A DNA stretch of 64,000 bases from Clostridia bacterium (GTDB lineage Bacteria > Bacillota > Clostridia > UBA1381), in assembly GCA_017415105.1 (NCBI GenBank), contig JAFQJD010000002.1, positions 1 through 64,000 of the forward strand, written 5' to 3'. Within the stretch, counting starts at the first letter, position 1; each line of letters starts with the position of its first letter. Of the stretch, positions 40,417 to 50,589 are shown piece by piece. The notes under the pieces are model-generated. The model saw nothing but the letters and a program-made list of their open reading frames with translations. It made no database searches and was not told the DNA's origin. The position numbers and the translations under genes were made by a program.

Positions 40417-42528
40417 TTAACCCTGCTTTCTGTCGCTCATGATCTTTTCCTGGATAGATCTCGGAACTTCACTGTAGTGTGACGGCTCCATTGTGTACTG
40501 TCCACGACCCTGTGTACCTGAACGAAGAACTGTAGCGTAACCGAACATTTCTGAAAGCGGAACGTCTGCTGTTACCTGTGTGATACCGCCTGAACGTGAT
40601 TCCTGGCTCTTTACCATACCACGTCTTGAGCTCAAGTCACCGATAACGAAACCGAGGTAATCGTCCGGAACTATTACGTTAACAAGCATAATAGGCTCCT
40701 TGATAACCGGGTCTGCTTTCTTCATACCCTCTTTGAATGCCATTGATGCGGCAATCTTGAACGCCATTTCTGATGAGTCGACTTCATGGTATGAACCATC
40801 ATACAATGTAGCCTTAACATCAACTACGTTGTAGCCTGCAAGTACACCTGACTGCATTGCACCCTGGATACCTGCGTCTACTGCCGGAATGTATTCCTTC
40901 GGAATAGCACCGCCGACTACTGCGTTAACGAACTCGTAGCCCTTACCTTCCTCTAACGGCTCAAGCTTGAGGAGTACGTGACCGTACTGACCCTTACCAC
41001 CTGACTGACGGGCATACTTATGCTCGATGTTAACTTCTTTCTTGATTGCCTCTCTGTATGAAACCTGAGGCTCACCAACGTTTGCTTCTACCTTAAACTC
41101 ACGGAGAAGTCTGTCAACGATGATTTCAAGGTGCAATTCACCCATACCGGCGATGATTGTCTGACCGGTTTCTTCGTCTGTGTATGTCTTGAAAGTCGGG
41201 TCCTCTTCTGCAAGCTTTGCAAGAGCTACGCCCATCTTTTCCTGACCAGCCTTTGTTTTCGGCTCAATAGCAACACGGATAACAGGCTCCGGGAACTCCA
41301 TTGATTCAAGGATAATCGGATGATCCTCGTCACAAAGTGTCTCACCTGTTGTTGTGTTCTTAAGACCAACTGCAGCAGCGATATCACCTGCATAACAGCA
41401 ATCGATATCCTTACGCTCGTTTGAGTGCATCTGCAATATTCTACCCATACGCTCCTTGTGACCCTTGCATGAGTTAAGAACGTATGAACCGGCATTAACT
41501 ACACCTGAGTAAACTCTGAAGTAGCAAATCTTACCAACAAACGGGTCTGTGGCAATCTTGAACGCAAGTGATGCGAACGGAGCCTTATCTGATGAAGGTC
41601 TTTCCTCCTCCTCGTTTGTATCGGGGTTGATACCCTTGATGTTTGCAATGTCAGTCGGAGCGGGCATATAATCAATAACCGCATCCAAAAGCATCTGAAC
41701 ACCCTTGTTTCTGTATGAAGTACCGCAAAGCATCGGTACGATCTGGTTCTCAATTGTAGCCTTTCTCAAAGCTTCCTTGAGCTCGTCTACTGTGATTGAC
41801 TCCGGATCCTCGAAGAACTTCTCCATAAGAGCCTCGTCTGTTTCACAGATAGCCTCAACCATCATATCTCTGTATTCCTGTGCTTTATCAAGCATATCAG
41901 CAGGGATTTCCTCAACTCTTACGTCGTTACCGAGGTCATCGTAATAAACCTCCGCTTTCATCTCCATAAGGTCGATAATACCCTTAAATGTGTCCTCAGC
42001 ACCTATCGGCAACTGAATCGGAACACCGTTAGCATTAAGTCTTTCGTGAACCATGTCTACAACGTGGTAGAAGTCAGCACCCATGATATCCATCTTATTA
42101 ACGTATATCATTCTCGGTACTTTGTATTCGTCAGCCTGTCTCCAAACTGTCTCTGACTGCGGTTCAACGCCTCCTTTAGCACACATAACTGTAACAGAAC
42201 CGTCCAAAACCTTAAGTGAACGCTGAACCTCAACTGTAAAGTCAACGTGACCCGGTGTGTCGATAATGTTAATTCTGTGTCTTATGCCACTCTTATAGCC
42301 TTCCTTTTTCTCCCAGAAAGCAGTTGTAGCAGCTGATGTGATTGTAATACCACGCTCCTGCTCCTGTGCCATCCAGTCCATTGTACCTGCACCGTCGTGT
42401 GTTTCGCCCATCTTGTGGATACGACCTGTGTAGTAAAGGATTCTCTCTGTTGTTGTTGTCTTACCGGCATCGATGTGAGCCATGATACCGATATTTCTTG
42501 TATTTTCGAGTGAAACTTCTCTAGCCAT
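40417..42528 (-). CDS. fusA: Elongation factor G
   Basis: 703 residues. GTPase motifs are [10 protein letters not shown] (17-26), DTPGHVDF and NKMD; the five EF-G domains follow with the typical end [15 protein letters not shown]. It drives translocation on the ribosome. It follows rpsG by 38 bp in the str operon. AGGAGG-type site upstream of the ATG. Confidence 0.99.
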   Translation of the reverse strand: MAREVSLENTRNIGIMAHIDAGKTTTTERILYYTGRIHKMGETHDGAGTMDWMAQEQERGITITSAATTAFWEKKEGYKSGIRHRINIIDTPGHVDFTVEVQRSLKVLDGSVTVMCAKGGVEPQSETVWRQADEYKVPRMIYVNKMDIMGADFYHVVDMVHERLNANGVPIQLPIGAEDTFKGIIDLMEMKAEVYYDDLGNDVRVEEIPADMLDKAQEYRDMMVEAICETDEALMEKFFEDPESITVDELKEALRKATIENQIVPMLCGTSYRNKGVQMLLDAVIDYMPAPTDIANIKGINPDTNEEEERPSSDKAPFASLAFKIATDPFVGKICYFRVYSGVVNAGSYVLNSCKGHKERMGRILQMHSNERKDIDCCYAGDIAAAVGLKNTTTGETLCDEDHPIILESMEFPEPVIRVAIEPKTKAGQEKMGVALAKLAEEDPTFKTYTDEETGQTIIAGMGELHLEIIVDRLLREFKVEANVGEPQVSYREAIKKEVNIEHKYARQSGGKGQYGHVLLKLEPLEEGKGYEFVNAVVGGAIPKEYIPAVDAGIQGAMQSGVLAGYNVVDVKATLYDGSYHEVDSSEMAFKIAASMAFKEGMKKADPVIKEPIMLVNVIVPDDYLGFVIGDLSSRRGMVKSQESRSGGITQVTADVPLSEMFGYATVLRSGTQGRGQYTMEPSHYSEVPRSIQEKIMSDRKQG

Positions 42529-42567
42529 TCTGATATTTTCCTCCTTTCAGTGAAAATACTGCGTATA

Positions 42568-43038
42568 TTACCAACGATAGTGTGCGAATGCCTTGTTAGC
42601 CTCAGCCATCTTGTGAGTGTCTTCTCTCTTCTTAACTGAGTTACCAGCACCGTTGATAGCGTCCATGATTTCGTTTGCAAGTCTTTCCTTCATGGTCTTT
42701 TCATTTCTTTCTCTTGAGTAGCGTGTGAGCCATCTTAAGCCCAATGTCTGACGTCTCTCCGGACGAACCTCCATCGGTACCTGATATGTGGCACCACCTA
42801 CACGTCTTGCCTTAACTTCAAGAACCGGCATAATGTTATCCATTGCTTCCTTGAATGCGTCAAGTGCATCTTTTCCGGTCTTCTCTGCTACGATTGCGAA
42901 TGCATCGTATACAATCTTCTGTGCAACGCCCTTCTTACCGTCAAGCATTATGTTGTTGATAAGCTTTGTAACGATAACGTCGTTATAAATCGGATCAGGC
43001 AAAACTTCTCTTTTTGCTGTAAAACCTCTTCTTGGCAC
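42568..43038 (-). CDS. rpsG: Ribosomal protein S7
   Basis: 156 residues, the normal S7 length, when started at GTG 43038 (AAGGAGGG 7 nt upstream), giving (M)[15 protein letters not shown]. The ATG six codons earlier overlaps that ribosome site and would add an atypical N-terminus. S7 nucleates assembly of the 30S head. In the str operon between rpsL and fusA. Confidence 0.97.
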   Translation of the reverse strand: MPRRGFTAKREVLPDPIYNDVIVTKLINNIMLDGKKGVAQKIVYDAFAIVAEKTGKDALDAFKEAMDNIMPVLEVKARRVGGATYQVPMEVRPERRQTLGLRWLTRYSRERNEKTMKERLANEIMDAINGAGNSVKKREDTHKMAEANKAFAHYRW

Positions 43039-43200
43039 TTTACTTCCCTCCTTCATAGTATGTGCGGATTGTGTCCGCTTTCATGAATATCACAGGTACT
43101 CTGAACTTATTCTTTCAAAATTCCGTATTCGTGCAGTCGAATATATTAAAAATAACTCGTTTATGCACTTTGTGATATAAAACTTTTTAAGGCATTAAAA

Positions 43201-43620
43201 TTATTTAGCTGCCTTAGGTTTCTTTGCACCATACTTACTTCTTGACTGCAAACGGCCGTTTACGCCCTGTGTGTCAAGTGTACCTCTGATGATGTGGTAT
43301 CTTGTACCCGGAAGATCACGTACACGTCCTCCTCTGATAAGAACAACGCTGTGTTCCTGAAGGTTGTGTCCGATACCCGGAATATAAGCTGTTACTTCTA
43401 TACCGTTTGTAAGACGAACTCTGGCAATCTTTCTCAAAGCTGAGTTAGGCTTCTTCGGTGTAGCAGTTCTTACAGCTGTACATACGCCACGCTTCTGCGG
43501 CGATGCCTTATCCGTAGTTTTCTTCTTTAAAGAGTTCAGGCTCTTGTTTAGCGCAGGAGCTGTTGACTTCTTTACTGCTGTCTTTCTTCCGTTTTTAACC
43601 AACTGATTAAATGTAGGCAT
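43201..43620 (-). CDS. rpsL: Ribosomal protein S12
   Basis: 139 residues with [12 protein letters not shown] at the start and [20 protein letters not shown] in the middle; [15 protein letters not shown] lies near the end. S12 lies in the decoding centre. Lys in KPNSAL is the streptomycin-sensitive type by sequence. The ~160-bp gap to rpsG contains no gene. Confidence 0.98.
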   Translation of the reverse strand: MPTFNQLVKNGRKTAVKKSTAPALNKSLNSLKKKTTDKASPQKRGVCTAVRTATPKKPNSALRKIARVRLTNGIEVTAYIPGIGHNLQEHSVVLIRGGRVRDLPGTRYHIIRGTLDTQGVNGRLQSRSKYGAKKPKAAK

Positions 43621-43642
43621 TATCGAGTTACTCCTTTCATTA

Positions 43643-43885
43643 TTATATGGTTTGCGCTGCGCACGCGGCTTTTACATCTATTCCGCACATCTTACCAAGC
43701 TCTGCACGAGTCTCGACATAAGCTATCTCTACTCCGCACTCGTTTGCAAGTGCGATTACGGGCGAGATGATTTTGGAATCACTGTCAGAGGCGATATATA
43801 CCTTCGATGCTTTTCCGGATTTTACAGTATTCTTAACCTGCTTTGCACCGATTATATACTGCTTGTTCGATAAAGCTTCAGACAT
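43643..43885 (-). CDS. L7Ae-like RNA-binding protein (YbxF/RplGB type)
   Basis: 80 residues of the L7Ae/L30e/YbxF family that binds kink-turns: [38 protein letters not shown], and [20 protein letters not shown]. Start is ATG 43885 (AAAGGAG 8 nt upstream). It heads the str operon, as in many Clostridia and Bacilli (ybxF-rpsL-rpsG-fusA-tuf). Confidence 0.93.
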   Translation of the reverse strand: MSEALSNKQYIIGAKQVKNTVKSGKASKVYIASDSDSKIISPVIALANECGVEIAYVETRAELGKMCGIDVKAACAAQTI

Positions 43886-43938
43886 ATTTTCGTCTCCTTT
43901 CAATGTTAAGTATTAGTCACGACACGGCAACCTATAAC

Positions 43939-43967
43939 ATTTTACAATACTTTACCCTAAATGTCAA
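43939..43967 (-). promoter_or_regulatory. Promoter of the str operon
   Basis: TTGACA (43962-43967, minus), 17-bp spacer, TAAAAT (43939-43944). Confidence 0.85.
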
Positions 43968-43990
43968 GTACTTTTTTTATATTTTAAATG

Positions 43991-44025
43991 CCCCATAAAT
44001 GCCGATTTTACGGCATTTTTCGGGG
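43991..44025. other. Nested hairpin between str promoter and lipoprotein gene
   Basis: AATGCCG pairs with CGGCATT (43998-44017), nested in CCCC/GGGG (43991-43994 with 44022-44025). TTTTT lies inside the outer arm on plus. No gene reads into it. Role unknown. Confidence 0.4.
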
Positions 44026-44192
44026 TTTAATTTGTGTATTTTTACCCAACCCTAAACCATGACACATTCTATTGTGTTTTCCAATTTTTTAAAACACATA
44101 ATGTAGTATATCCTGATTGTTATAAAAAATGCTCCAATGTGAAATAATAAGTACGAAACACAGGTTTCATACTATTTTTATGGAGGAAAATT

Positions 44193-44450
44193 ATGAAAAT
44201 CTTAAGATTAGCCCTTGCAGGTGCATTGTGTGTTATGATGCTTACAGGCTGCGGTGCGAATGAAAACCACGAAAATACAACAGCAACGCATACGCCCGAA
44301 GCAACAGCAGGTGCAACCCACAAAAATGACGATAACTCAATGCGTGACGATGCCCAAAATATGATTGATGACGTCGGCGATGCGGTTGATAACGCAGGCA
44401 AGGCTGTAGGCGACACAATGAAGGACGTCGGCGACAGTATGAAAAACTAA
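44193..44450 (+). CDS. Small lipoprotein (85 aa)
   Basis: The lipobox is LTGC (Cys20 after a hydrophobic signal), so the mature protein is acylated at the membrane. The mature part is polar and acidic: a Thr/His-rich linker, then an amphipathic helix with an approximate heptad (NMIDDVGDAVDNAGKAVGDT). GGAGG lies 7 nt before the ATG. Flanked by convergent terminator and str promoter. Possibly a stress or surface lipoprotein; no family assigned. Confidence 0.8.
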   Translation: MKILRLALAGALCVMMLTGCGANENHENTTATHTPEATAGATHKNDDNSMRDDAQNMIDDVGDAVDNAGKAVGDTMKDVGDSMKN

Positions 44451-44452
44451 CG

Positions 44453-44480
44453 AAAAATGACGGGGAATCCCGTCATTTTT
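44453..44480. terminator. Bidirectional terminator between lipoprotein and dnaI-like genes
   Basis: AAAAATGACGGG (44453-44464) pairs with CCCGTCATTTTT (44469-44480). The T-run continues on plus; the A-run gives a T-run on minus. Confidence 0.85.
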
Positions 44481-45448
44481 TATTTCACTTTCTGTCTTAT
44501 ATCCTCACCGAAGAATACGAGTACGTTAAAGCTTTCTATCAGGCGTGATGAGAAACGCTTTGTGTATTTCTTTTCCATTCCGGCGAAGTTGAGGTTGGTG
44601 TTTATAATCACCTTTTTGTTGTTCATAATCCGCTCGTTTATGAGCTCAAGTATATATGCGGCGTTATTCTTGCCGTCAGGCTCTGTACCGAGGTCGTCAA
44701 CTACGAGCATATCGCAGTCATAAAGCTCTTTCACACTTTCCTCGTTACGTCCGAACTTTTCATCCTCAAGCAGGCGGAACAGCTTTGATGCACGTATATA
44801 TAGAACCGTAAAGCCGTTGTCAATAAGTCTTTTTGCAATACAGCTTGACATAAATGTCTTTCCAAGTCCCGTATCACCGTAGAAGCAGAGGCTCTTTTTC
44901 GCTGATTCGAAATTATCGGCATACTTTTCACAGAACGCCTTTATCTCCTCCATCTGCTTGCGTGGAGTTTTACCGTACTTATCATAAACCTTTTCACTGT
45001 AATAATCAAGTCGGAACATTTCAAAATTCTGTGTTTTAAAAAGCTCCTGCATCTTTGACTGCTCATACATACAGTCAAGCACACGCTGATTGAAGCACGA
45101 GCAACGTCCCACACCCTCAATATAACCGGTATCCTGACACTTTTCGCATCTGTATTTCACTTTATCAAAATCAAGCGGAACATTATTCTTTTCAAGAATT
45201 TCTTTTCTTGTCTGCTTTAAGACTTGATACTTTTTATGAAGCTCCTCTTTAAGTCCGGTCTTTTCCGGATTTGCAAGGATTTCACGCAGTGTATTCTGAC
45301 CGAGCGAATACATTTTATCATCTATTTCCTTAATTTCAGGGAGTTTAGCATACACTTCCTGTACCGAAATTTCTCTCTTCCGTGCATTTTCTGCACGCAG
45401 ATTTTCATATTCTTCAACTATTTTTTCAAGAGCCTGTGTACTTTCCAT
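44480..45448 (-). CDS. DnaC/DnaI-like helicase loader ATPase
   Basis: 322 residues. The N-terminal helical domain is followed by a zinc ribbon C101/C104/C116/C118 (CEKCQDTGY, GRCSC). The AAA+ core has Walker A GDTGLGKT (191-198) and Walker B LVVDDLG (~242). Such proteins load the replicative helicase at origins. Lying near dnaA/dnaN and the origin, replication is the likely role rather than IstB transposition. Encoded on the strand leading away from the origin. The hemZ gene ends 1 bp upstream. Confidence 0.9.
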   Translation of the reverse strand: MESTQALEKIVEEYENLRAENARKREISVQEVYAKLPEIKEIDDKMYSLGQNTLREILANPEKTGLKEELHKKYQVLKQTRKEILEKNNVPLDFDKVKYRCEKCQDTGYIEGVGRCSCFNQRVLDCMYEQSKMQELFKTQNFEMFRLDYYSEKVYDKYGKTPRKQMEEIKAFCEKYADNFESAKKSLCFYGDTGLGKTFMSSCIAKRLIDNGFTVLYIRASKLFRLLEDEKFGRNEESVKELYDCDMLVVDDLGTEPDGKNNAAYILELINERIMNNKKVIINTNLNFAGMEKKYTKRFSSRLIESFNVLVFFGEDIRQKVK

Positions 45449-45449
45449 A

Positions 45450-46898
45450 TTAACTCTCCTCTTTCATAAGACTTAAAATTTCGTCCTTTTTAGTCAGAAT
45501 TTCATCAAATCTTTTAATATATTCAAGCGGGTCCTTGAAATTAAAAACACGCTCAATTCTGTCACCTATTATCACTTTTGACGAGCCACCGCCGCCAAGT
45601 GCAACGATAGTCTGCTTTTCCTCCATAATGTTCACATTATACGTGCTCATTGTACCTGTCTTTGCATACCCGACATTTTCAAGATTGCCCGAGCTGTTTT
45701 TCTGACGGTACATATAGTAAGGATCATACCCCTCCTCTTTCATACGCATCTGCGTAAATGAAAGCATTTTGTTCATATCCTCACTTTTAGTCAGCTCATT
45801 TTCCGTATGACGGAAGTTTGCAGCACGTTTTATACACAGAGAATGAACGGTTATATTTTCAGGTTTAAGCTTTATTACTTCATTTAGTGAATAATTAAAA
45901 TCCTCCGGAGTCTCATCCGGCAGACCTGCAATAAGGTCCATATTTATAACATCAAATCCGACATTTCTCGCCATTTTATATGTATCATAAATCATACTGA
46001 CACTATGGCTTCTGCCGATTTTTTTAAGAGTTTTATCGTTCATACTCTGCGGATTGATGCTGATACGGTTAACTCCGTATTTTTTGAGAACCTTTAGTTT
46101 TTCCTCGGTTATTGTATCAGGACGGCCTGCTTCAACAGTAAACTCGATGAGTTTTGATAAATCAAGACATCCGTAAAGCTTTTTAAAAATCCTTTCAAAA
46201 TCCTCTGCCGATACAGTGGTTGGTGTGCCTCCGCCTATATATATATTTTCAACATATACACCACTCAATTTTACAAGCTCTGCCGTTTTTTCTATTTCAA
46301 CTAACAGCTTTTCTATAAACTCCGGCATATACTTACCGCTTGTACGTATATCAGTTGATACAAACGAACAGTAAACACACCGTGTCGGGCAGAACGGTAT
46401 ACCAATATACAGGCTTATACTGTTATTGCCGATATTATCAAGAAGTAGTTTTTCATTATTGGCAACAGTGAGTGCAAGTTCAGTCTTTTCTTCTGAAACC
46501 TCATATACGTATTTAAAAATTTCACGCACTTCAGCTTTAGAAAATCCCTCATCAAAAAGCTCGCGGGCATTTTTTGCAGGACGTATTCCGCACATGACAC
46601 CCCAAGAGAAATTTATTTTTCTTATCTTTAGTGCTGCGTGCGAAAAAGACTTCGTACACGAAGCAATGAAAATCTTTTTAATAAGCTTTTCCGTTTTGCC
46701 GTCGGTGTCGAATTTAAAGTTATAATCCTCAAAATATGATTTTCCGTTAAATATAATGTGTGTATATACGTTTATATTCTTATCGGAATACGTAAAATTC
46801 TGTGTTACTGTGACTTCCTCATCTTCTCTAAAGAACATTGATGCAAAAAGACGCATCTCATAGTCACAGCTGTAGCCGTTCTGTATTATAAGTATCAT
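45450..46898 (-). CDS. hemZ: HemZ-type radical SAM coproporphyrinogen dehydrogenase-like protein
   Basis: 482 residues. The radical SAM motif is C170-x3-C174-x2-C177 (IPFCPTRCVYCSF). An N-terminal ~150-residue extension containing VMCGIRPAK marks HemZ rather than HemN/HemW, and YIGGGTPTT follows. The C-terminal region has LGGGGSSKVI. It would decarboxylate coproporphyrinogen III or act as a related radical SAM enzyme. The start overlaps the stop of the MBL-fold gene by 4 bp (ATGA). No other haem genes nearby, so the substrate is uncertain. Confidence 0.88.
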   Translation of the reverse strand: MILIIQNGYSCDYEMRLFASMFFREDEEVTVTQNFTYSDKNINVYTHIIFNGKSYFEDYNFKFDTDGKTEKLIKKIFIASCTKSFSHAALKIRKINFSWGVMCGIRPAKNARELFDEGFSKAEVREIFKYVYEVSEEKTELALTVANNEKLLLDNIGNNSISLYIGIPFCPTRCVYCSFVSTDIRTSGKYMPEFIEKLLVEIEKTAELVKLSGVYVENIYIGGGTPTTVSAEDFERIFKKLYGCLDLSKLIEFTVEAGRPDTITEEKLKVLKKYGVNRISINPQSMNDKTLKKIGRSHSVSMIYDTYKMARNVGFDVINMDLIAGLPDETPEDFNYSLNEVIKLKPENITVHSLCIKRAANFRHTENELTKSEDMNKMLSFTQMRMKEEGYDPYYMYRQKNSSGNLENVGYAKTGTMSTYNVNIMEEKQTIVALGGGGSSKVIIGDRIERVFNFKDPLEYIKRFDEILTKKDEILSLMKEES

Positions 46899-47521
46899 AG
46901 CTTCACACAGAAATTATATTTCTTCTCATAACCGATAGTTGTAGAATCACCGTGACCGGGATGAACTGCGGTTTCATCTGGCAGTGTATAAAGCTTTTCT
47001 TTAATCGACTTTTTAAGTGTCGGAAAATCACCCGTCGGTAAATCCCAGCGTCCGACTGAACGCAAAAACAGAGTATCACCTGCAAAAAGCTCATTTTCGC
47101 ACATATAGCAAACGCAACAGTCGGTATGACCGGGAGTATAAATACATTTTATATTTAAGCTGTCAAGCGACAGTGTTTCACCATCAGATATTACTACATC
47201 TGCCTCTATTCCGGAAATCGGATAACCAAGACCGTAGGTTGAAAGATTTTTATTTATATCTCCCACGTTCCTGCTTCCTTTATCGCCTGTTACGAGCTTT
47301 GCACCTGTTTTTTCTTTAAGAGGAATAAGGCTTTCAATATGGTCATAATGGCAGTGAGTAAGTAGAATGTATTTTACACATACTCCGTTTTCTTCTATAA
47401 GTTTTTCTATCTTCTCAATTTTACAGCCGGGGTCAATTATAACGCCGTTTTTAGTTTCCTCATCATATACAAGGAATGTATTCTCACTTGTTTCATTATG
47501 AAAAATTGATTTAAAAAGCAT
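46895..47521 (-). CDS. Metallo-beta-lactamase-fold hydrolase (glyoxalase II-like)
   Basis: 208 residues with the full MBL metal motif THCHYDH (55-61), plus later His in YTPGHTDCC (~130) and HPGHGDST (~192). This short form lacks the C-terminal helical domain of true glyoxalase II and resembles YcbL/YqgX. It probably hydrolyses a thioester such as S-lactoylated bacillithiol or a persulfide. Coupled to hemZ and lies 16 bp after dnaN. Confidence 0.9.
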   Translation of the reverse strand: MLFKSIFHNETSENTFLVYDEETKNGVIIDPGCKIEKIEKLIEENGVCVKYILLTHCHYDHIESLIPLKEKTGAKLVTGDKGSRNVGDINKNLSTYGLGYPISGIEADVVISDGETLSLDSLNIKCIYTPGHTDCCVCYMCENELFAGDTLFLRSVGRWDLPTGDFPTLKKSIKEKLYTLPDETAVHPGHGDSTTIGYEKKYNFCVKL

Positions 47522-47537
47522 ATATTCCTCCGAATTA

Positions 47538-48674
47538 TCAGTTATAAAGTCTTACGGGAAGTACCATAAATGTGTACTTGTCACTACCGTCCTCAGGTTT
47601 TATAAAGCATCCGCTTGTGGGTGCTGAAAATTCCATTCTTACAGTTTCGTCGTCGCAGGCATTAAGAGCATCGAGCATAAACTTACAGTTAAGACCGATT
47701 AACAAATCTCCGCCCTCCTGCTGAACTCCTACAACATCGTTTACATATCCCTTTATAGTCTTACATGAAATTTCAATCTTGTTATATGAAATATTAAGAC
47801 GTACCGGCATCTTATTTTCTGTCTTTGATGACAAATCATCATTTATAATAAGATTTGCACGTTCAAGACTGTTTACAATGCTGTCCTTATCAGCTCTTAC
47901 CTTTATTGAGTTTGTAGCACCGAGGATTACCTCATACTTCAAGAACTCACCCTCAAGAAGTCTTGAATATACCTGATATGCACCAAAGTCAAAAAGTATA
48001 TTTTTGTCTGACACTATAATATCAACTATAGCATCTTCATCATCTGTTAAAAGCTGGCTTATTTTACCTAAAGTTGCACCGGGAACAACAAACTTCTTCG
48101 GCATTGAATTGATTTCAATAGGGATATTTATAACTGCAAGTCTGTGTGAGTCAGTACCAACAACACTCAACACATCACCCTTAAAATCAAATAATGCACC
48201 TGTCAGAACCGGCTTTCTTGTTTCCATAGGAGATATGAACGGGAAAACCTTTCTTATTATCTGCTTAAGCTCTTTCTGTGAAATCTTTGTTCTGTATTCC
48301 TCGTCTACTATAGGAACATCCGGGAACTCAATATCACTCATACCCTGAATATTAAATTTACTCTGTTCACATTCAATGTCTGTAATGAAATTAGAAGAGT
48401 CTGATGTAATCTTAACCTCACCGTCAGGCAGGCGTCTTACGATTTCGCCGAATATCTTTGAAGGAAGTGCAATTGAGCCACCCTCCTCTACATTTATCTG
48501 TGATGTATATTCGATACAAAGCTCGATACTGTTTGCTGTGAACACAACGTGACCGTCAGCTGTTGCTTCTATTTTTATACATTCTAAAATAGGATGTGAG
48601 GTTTTTGTTCCTATTGCTTTCTGGACAATGTTTACTATTTCATTAAGTACGGTTTTTGAACAAACAAATTTCAT
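47538..48674 (-). CDS. dnaN: DNA polymerase III beta sliding clamp
   Basis: 378 residues. The three-domain clamp begins MKFVCSKTVLNEIVNIVQKA and ends YTFMVLPVRLYN, the conserved MPM/L-type C-terminus. It holds polymerase on DNA and recruits Hda/YabA-type partners. Start ATG 48674 has AAAGGAG 9 nt upstream; an ATG 11 codons earlier is unlikely. Lies downstream of dnaA across the origin. Confidence 0.98.
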   Translation of the reverse strand: MKFVCSKTVLNEIVNIVQKAIGTKTSHPILECIKIEATADGHVVFTANSIELCIEYTSQINVEEGGSIALPSKIFGEIVRRLPDGEVKITSDSSNFITDIECEQSKFNIQGMSDIEFPDVPIVDEEYRTKISQKELKQIIRKVFPFISPMETRKPVLTGALFDFKGDVLSVVGTDSHRLAVINIPIEINSMPKKFVVPGATLGKISQLLTDDEDAIVDIIVSDKNILFDFGAYQVYSRLLEGEFLKYEVILGATNSIKVRADKDSIVNSLERANLIINDDLSSKTENKMPVRLNISYNKIEISCKTIKGYVNDVVGVQQEGGDLLIGLNCKFMLDALNACDDETVRMEFSAPTSGCFIKPEDGSDKYTFMVLPVRLYN

Positions 48675-48720
48675 TTTCTTTATCTCCTTTGTTAATAACT
48701 TTTTCAATAACCTGAAAAAT

Positions 48721-48923
48721 ATTTTTTTGGCATATATATTTATATATAATTATTATTAATTATTATAATAGTAATAGTAGGGATGTGGAAAATATGGAAA
48801 ATAGGTAAATCCTTTCAAAATAAGCCAATTTTTATTAACCGGCGGTGTTTATTTAAAGTGGATTAAAATTCCTGTATATTTCAGGTTTATTACAGTGATT
48901 TTTAAATCAACGGCTTTTCCATA
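48721..48923. other. oriC: Replication origin: DnaA boxes, DnaA-trios and AT-rich unwinding region
   Basis: In the dnaA-dnaN gap the minus strand reads TTTTCCATA (48793-48801), TTTTCCACA (48784-48792), then CCC, then TACTATTACTATTA (48766-48780), then a pure A/T stretch to about 48731. Two abutting DnaA boxes, a short GC step, 3-nt DnaA-trio repeats and an AT-rich tract are the order of the basal unwinding element in Bacillus. A further box TTTTCCATA is at 48915-48923. The 419-bp gap contains no gene. Confidence 0.85.
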
Positions 48924-48943
48924 TTTTATACTTTTATTTATTC

Positions 48944-49021
48944 ACATTTGCTTTATGATAATCACTACGAATGCTACTGCGTTTTGAAATGCATTCTACG
49001 TAATCACCATAAAGCAAATGT
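48944..49021. other. 78-bp cruciform in the origin region
   Basis: ACATTTGCTTTATG (48944-48957) and CATAAAGCAAATGT (49008-49021) form a perfect 14-bp stem; inside it GAATGC (48969-48974) faces GCATTC (48991-48996). It lies between dnaA and the unwinding region, with no T-run. Function unknown. Confidence 0.6.
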
Positions 49022-49025
49022 TTTT

Positions 49026-49086
49026 ATAAAGATTGGTATTGGGTGTATAATGCATTTTAGCCATTTGGGCAAATGTCAATCTTTAT
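49026..49086 (-). terminator. Long stem-loop at the end of dnaA
   Basis: ATAAAGATTG (49026-49035) pairs with CAATCTTTAT (49077-49086), and a small CATTTGGGCAAATG hairpin lies within. It ends 8 bp from the dnaA stop. The T-run is poor, so it may be partial. Confidence 0.45.
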
Positions 49087-49093
49087 CAATTAC

Positions 49094-50440
49094 TTACAGT
49101 GACTGCAAATCCTTTATTATGTAGTCTATATTTGTTTTCATAGTCTTATCAGATGTAAGATATCTTTCAATCTTCTCAACACTATGAAGAACTGTTGTTC
49201 TGTCTTTACTGAAGGTTTTACCTATCATACCTGCATTCATATCTGTAAGCTTTGAGCAAAGGTACATTGCAACCTGACGCGGAACAACAAGTGAATTCAC
49301 TTTACTCTTACCCATGATTTCTTCTTTTGTTACATTATAGAATGTAGAAACTTTGTCCATAATCTTATCAGGTGTTATTTTAACAATTCCGTCTTTAGGA
49401 AGAATTGAGTCTATTGCAAACTTTGTAAGATCAATATCAATTTCCTTGTGACTTAATTGTCCGATTGAAATAACCTTTAAAAGTGCACCCTCAAGCTCAC
49501 GGACATTTGATTTTATTCTGTCTGCGATGTACTGAAGAATATCATCGCCAACCCTGTAATTATTAAGCTCTGCTTTTTTACGAAGAATAGCAAGTCTTGT
49601 ATCATAATCAGGAACAGTAATATCAAATGTAAGTCCCTGTGAAAAACGTGTAATAAGTCTTTCTTCAACCTTAACAAGCTCCTGTGGCATTCTGTCACTT
49701 GTAAGAACGATCTGTTTATTCATACTGTGAAGGTCATTAAAGGTATGGAAAAATTCCTCCTGAAAACCGTCACGGTTCTGTAAGAACTGAACATCATCAA
49801 CAAGAAGAACATCAGCAGTTCTGTATTTTTTACGGAACTCATCCATTTTATAATTCTTAATACATTCAACGAATTCAGTAGTAAAGTTTTCAGTTGTTAT
49901 ATATACTACCTTGTAATCAGGATGTTCCTTCTTTATCTTATTTCCTATAGCACACATCAGATGTGTTTTACCAAGACCTGAGTTTCCGTAAAGGAAAAGC
50001 GGGTTATATATACGTCCGGGGTTTTCACTTGTGCTTATAGCAGCTGATGCGGCATATTCATTTGATGAGCCGATGACAAAGTTTTCAAATGTATATTTTT
50101 CGTTTATTGAAAGCTCTCTTTTGTGAGTATGTAAAGATTCTGAATTATCAGTTTCATCTGACTCTTCATTATTTCCCATAAACTGACCTATTTCATCCTC
50201 AAGAATAATATGAAGAGATATTTTCTGACCTGTGTATGCTTCAAGTATACTTTCTATCTTATTTTTGAATCTGAACTCTATCATATTACGGTTGATAGAT
50301 GAAGGAACAGCTATGGTAAATACGGAATCTTCAAATGAAACGGCTTTTGCAGGTTTAATATGTACTGTATAGCTTACTTCAGCTTCTACAGCAGTTTTTA
50401 TAGCATCCTGCAACTCTGCCCAGATTTTCGTGCAGTCCAT
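49094..50440 (-). CDS. dnaA: Chromosomal replication initiator DnaA
   Basis: 448 residues, normal length. Domain I (1-80), a short acidic linker (~90-110), AAA+ domain III with Walker A GNSGLGKT (152-159) and Walker B VLLVDDVQ, and the C-terminal HTH with SKDRTTVLHSVEKI near the end. It binds the boxes at 48.8 and 51.5 kb and unwinds the origin. AAGGAG precedes the ATG. Confidence 0.99.
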   Translation of the reverse strand: MDCTKIWAELQDAIKTAVEAEVSYTVHIKPAKAVSFEDSVFTIAVPSSINRNMIEFRFKNKIESILEAYTGQKISLHIILEDEIGQFMGNNEESDETDNSESLHTHKRELSINEKYTFENFVIGSSNEYAASAAISTSENPGRIYNPLFLYGNSGLGKTHLMCAIGNKIKKEHPDYKVVYITTENFTTEFVECIKNYKMDEFRKKYRTADVLLVDDVQFLQNRDGFQEEFFHTFNDLHSMNKQIVLTSDRMPQELVKVEERLITRFSQGLTFDITVPDYDTRLAILRKKAELNNYRVGDDILQYIADRIKSNVRELEGALLKVISIGQLSHKEIDIDLTKFAIDSILPKDGIVKITPDKIMDKVSTFYNVTKEEIMGKSKVNSLVVPRQVAMYLCSKLTDMNAGMIGKTFSKDRTTVLHSVEKIERYLTSDKTMKTNIDYIIKDLQSL

Positions 50441-50484
50441 TTTTTTCTCCTTATCGATAGTTTACCTATATTTTATCACACTAC

Positions 50485-50513
50485 ATTATACCACAATCGT
50501 TTGATTTTTGCAA
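50485..50513 (-). promoter_or_regulatory. Promoter of dnaA
   Basis: TTGCAA (50508-50513, minus), 17-bp spacer, TATAAT (50485-50490) with TGTGG before the -10. No clear DnaA box overlaps it. Confidence 0.75.
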
Positions 50514-50589
50514 TATGAAATTTATATTTGTCCGATTAGTAGAAAAAGAGTGAGGTTTTTTGGGTTATAATTACTAAATATAATATAGA

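Noticed and set aside
44480-45448. IstB transposition helper
   Set aside because: No IstA or insertion-sequence ends nearby; position close to dnaA/dnaN and the zinc ribbon favour a helicase loader.
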